Positions 62,228 through 64,000 of a stretch of 64,000 nt of DNA are shown here, piece after piece. The number at the start of each line of letters is the position of its first letter. Positions within the stretch are counted from its first letter, which is position 1. The position numbers were made by a program, and so were the translations under genes. Source of the DNA: Cyanobium sp. ATX 6F1 (GTDB lineage Bacteria > Cyanobacteriota > Cyanobacteriia > PCC-6307 > Cyanobiaceae). The DNA is taken from assembly GCF_024346315.1 (NCBI RefSeq), contig NZ_JAGQCS010000001.1:62001-126000 (forward strand). Direction: 5' to 3'. Below the pieces are notes generated by a model, which saw only the letters and a program-made list of their open reading frames with translations, made no database searches and had not been told where the DNA came from.

Positions 62228-64000
62228 TCAGGCGTCCGGCAACGCGTCAGGGTCCTGGGAACCGCTGGGCTCGCCATCGGTGGCCCCAGGATCCATCGGC
62301 CCAGCCACCGTCGCCTCGTCACCTGTGGCTTCGCCGCCCGCGGCCTCGCCGGGCTCCTCCTCGGCCGCCGGGGGCACCAGCACCACCTCGGAGAGCCGGT
62401 CGCCGGAATCGAGCCGTTGCAGACGCACGCCGGTGGCCGCCCGCGACTGCTGTGGCACCGCATCGGCCTGCATGCGCACAATCACACCCTTCTCACTCAC
62501 CAGCAGCAATTCCTCGCCGGCCCCCAGCACCTTGAGCCCCACCAGCACGTCACCGTCGCGGCGGAACTTGATCGCCCGCAGACCCAGTCCTGCGCGCTTC
62601 TGCAAACGGAACTGGTTCACCGGCACACGCTTGCCCAGGCCGCTGGCACTGGCCACCAGCACCCAGGGCCCCTCACTGGCGGTCGTCTCTTCAGACTCGC
62701 CATCAAGCTCCTCATCGGCTCCATCGCCGGAGCTGTTGGCAATCTGATCGGCGAGTTCCACCGGGAGCACATCCATGCTCACCAGTTCATCCCCCGGCCG
62801 CAGGGCCATGGCCCGCACCCCCCGCGCCGTGCGCCCCAGGGGCCGCAATTCTTCGTCGGTGATGCGGAAATGGATCGTCATCCCTTTGACCGAGCCGATC
62901 AGCACGCTGTCGCCGGGGAGGGCCAGGCGCACCCAGCGCAGGTCATCGCCCTCCTCAAGACCAATGGCGATCAGACCGTTGGAGCGGATGTTGGCAAAGG
63001 CCGACAGGCGCGTGCGCTTGATGTACCCGCCGCTGGTGAGCATCAGCAGTTGCACGTTGTCTTCGAAGGCAGTCACCGCCAGCAAGGACGTGATCTGCTC
63101 CTCGCGCGGGATCGGCAGCAGCTGAACGATCGGGGTGCCCTTGGCGGCGCGACTGGAGAAGGGCACCCGGTAGGCGGGCAGGGCATAGGCCACGCCGCGG
63201 TCGGAGAAGAGCAGCAAGGTGTCGTGGTCGTTGCAGCTGATGAACAGCCGCACCGCCTCCTCCCCCTGGCTCTTGGTGCCGGCCTTGCCGCGGGTGCCGC
63301 GGCTGGTGGCCTCGAACTCGCTCACCGGCATGCGCTTGAGGTAGCCGTTTTCGGTGAGCAGCACCACCGAACGCTCGTTGGCGATCAGGTCGATGTCTTC
63401 GAGGCCGCCTTCGAGATCCAGGATCTCCGTGCGGCGGGGGGAGTCGTAGCGGCTGCGGATCTGGCCCAGTTCCTCGGTGATCAGCCCCAGCACCCGTTCC
63501 CGGCGGCCGAGGATGTCGGTGTAGTCGGCGATCTTGGCGACCAGATCCGCGTGTTCCAGACGGATCTTGTCGGCCTCGAGGGCCGTGAGCCGTCGCAGCT
63601 GCATCTGCAGGATGGCGTCGGCCTGGATTTCGCTGAGGCCGTGGCGTTCCTGCAGCTGTTTCCGCGCTGTGGCGGTGTCGGCGGCGGCGCGGATCAGGGC
63701 GATGATCGGATCGAGTTGCTCGAGGGCCAGCAGCAGGCCCAGCAGAATGTGGTCGCGCTCCTCGGCCTTGCGCAGGAAATAACGCGTGCGCCGCTCGATG
63801 GTGGTGATGCGGAAATCGAGGAACACCTCGAGCATCTTGCGCAGGGTGAGCAGTACCGGCTCGCTGTTGACCAGCGCCAGCAGATGGGCCGAAAAATTGT
63901 TCTGCAGCGGGGTGAGCTTGAACAGGTTGTTCAGCACCACCTGGGGGTAGGCATCGCGGCGCAGTTCGATCACGATCCGCATGCCGTCGCGGTCGCTCTC
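62228..64000 (-). CDS. gyrA: DNA gyrase subunit A, C-terminal part (cut by window edge)
   Basis: The reading frame enters from the right edge (ESDRDGMRIVIELRRDAYPQVVL...), so the N-terminal part with the active tyrosine is outside. The visible 590 residues cover the end of the breakage-reunion domain with its coiled coil and the C-terminal beta-pinwheel (VVLLTENGYLKRMPVSEFE, CNDHDTLLLFSDRGVAYALP). In place of a canonical QRRGGKG GyrA box there is SRGTRGKAG. An acidic, Gly/Glu-rich tail closes the protein. Confidence 0.93.
   Translation of the reverse strand, partial: ESDRDGMRIVIELRRDAYPQVVLNNLFKLTPLQNNFSAHLLALVNSEPVLLTLRKMLEVFLDFRITTIERRTRYFLRKAEERDHILLGLLLALEQLDPIIALIRAAADTATARKQLQERHGLSEIQADAILQMQLRRLTALEADKIRLEHADLVAKIADYTDILGRRERVLGLITEELGQIRSRYDSPRRTEILDLEGGLEDIDLIANERSVVLLTENGYLKRMPVSEFEATSRGTRGKAGTKSQGEEAVRLFISCNDHDTLLLFSDRGVAYALPAYRVPFSSRAAKGTPIVQLLPIPREEQITSLLAVTAFEDNVQLLMLTSGGYIKRTRLSAFANIRSNGLIAIGLEEGDDLRWVRLALPGDSVLIGSVKGMTIHFRITDEELRPLGRTARGVRAMALRPGDELVSMDVLPVELADQIANSSGDGADEELDGESEETTASEGPWVLVASASGLGKRVPVNQFRLQKRAGLGLRAIKFRRDGDVLVGLKVLGAGEELLLVSEKGVIVRMQADAVPQQSRAATGVRLQRLDSGDRLSEVVLVPPAAEEEPGEAAGGEATGDEATVAGPMDPGATDGEPSGSQDPDALPDA

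Overview
This window is an ordinary-looking, gene-dense stretch of chromosome from a high-GC (by eye about two thirds G+C) unicellular alpha-cyanobacterium, most likely of the Cyanobium / freshwater-to-euryhaline Synechococcus type. The phototroph markers are AcsF (chlorophyll ring E cyclase), Psb30/Ycf12 (photosystem II), lycopene beta-cyclase, a high-light-inducible protein, Ycf20, a CPP1-like protein, phosphoribulokinase and class II fructose-bisphosphate aldolase. Several families are found mainly or only in cyanobacteria (DUF2996, DUF3727, DUF3531, UPF0182, Zam-type RNB protein, and the DUF1651-like small protein typical of the marine/alpha clade). The short phosphoribulokinase also fits an alpha-cyanobacterium. 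I see no tRNA, rRNA, CRISPR array, insertion sequence, prophage or plasmid origin, and no dedicated transcription factor gene. No gap between genes exceeds about 280 bases.

Layout. 1-6.1 kb (minus): tldD (cut by the left edge), acsF, DUF2996, a two-helix membrane protein, ubiX and a zam-like RNB gene. 6.1-7.2 kb (minus): a coupled trio of two half-size GDT1/UPF0016 cation exporters and a cysteine-cluster protein; a 35-codon psb30 lies on the plus strand at 7344. 7.4-10.7 kb (minus): a ClC transporter and recJ. 10.7-12.9 kb (plus): a tightly overlapping cbbY-like / ycf20 / glycerate-kinase operon that looks like clean-up of RuBisCO by-products. rpmF and ftsH diverge at 13.1 kb. 15.2-17.9 kb (minus): a bicupin, a MoaD/ThiS-like protein and threonine synthase. 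UPF0182 follows on plus, then fbaA, an oxidoreductase, a secreted protein, accD, pilD, a small unknown, prk, leuB, lpxD, proB, yqeG, DUF3727, ruvX, a possible acetyltransferase and a CofE-like protein, all on minus from 21 to 34.3 kb.

34.3-41.6 kb (plus): phoH-like, FAH hydrolase, SulP transporter, DoxX, prfC, a small DUF1651-like gene and a CPP1-like gene. 41.7-46.3 kb is mixed: marC, a renalase-like FAD enzyme, a small conserved gene, a photolyase-related gene with altered iron-sulfur ligands, hlip and an unknown. 46.6-54.6 kb: GH3 glucosidase, hslO, an ABC ATPase, DUF3531, rsmE, a sugar/aminoglycoside-kinase-like gene, a DOMON-like gene and a glycine-rich secreted protein with an exact 33-residue tandem repeat. 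54.6-64 kb: an orphan sugar ABC permease, leuA, GH57, arsS, a compositionally odd acyltransferase, crtL and gyrA (cut by the right edge).

The most interesting signals are: (1) an RNB-family protein whose catalytic aspartates and the conserved Arg motif appear to be missing; (2) a photolyase-related protein that lacks the CxxC of the usual [4Fe-4S] site; (3) four exact-period 13-bp repeats upstream of the bicupin; (4) a MoaD-like carrier next to threonine synthase; (5) coupled cbbY, ycf20 and glycerate kinase genes; (6) a recurring TAnnnT box a fixed six bases before several start codons, suggesting leaderless transcripts; and (7) several unexplained inverted repeats in promoter gaps.
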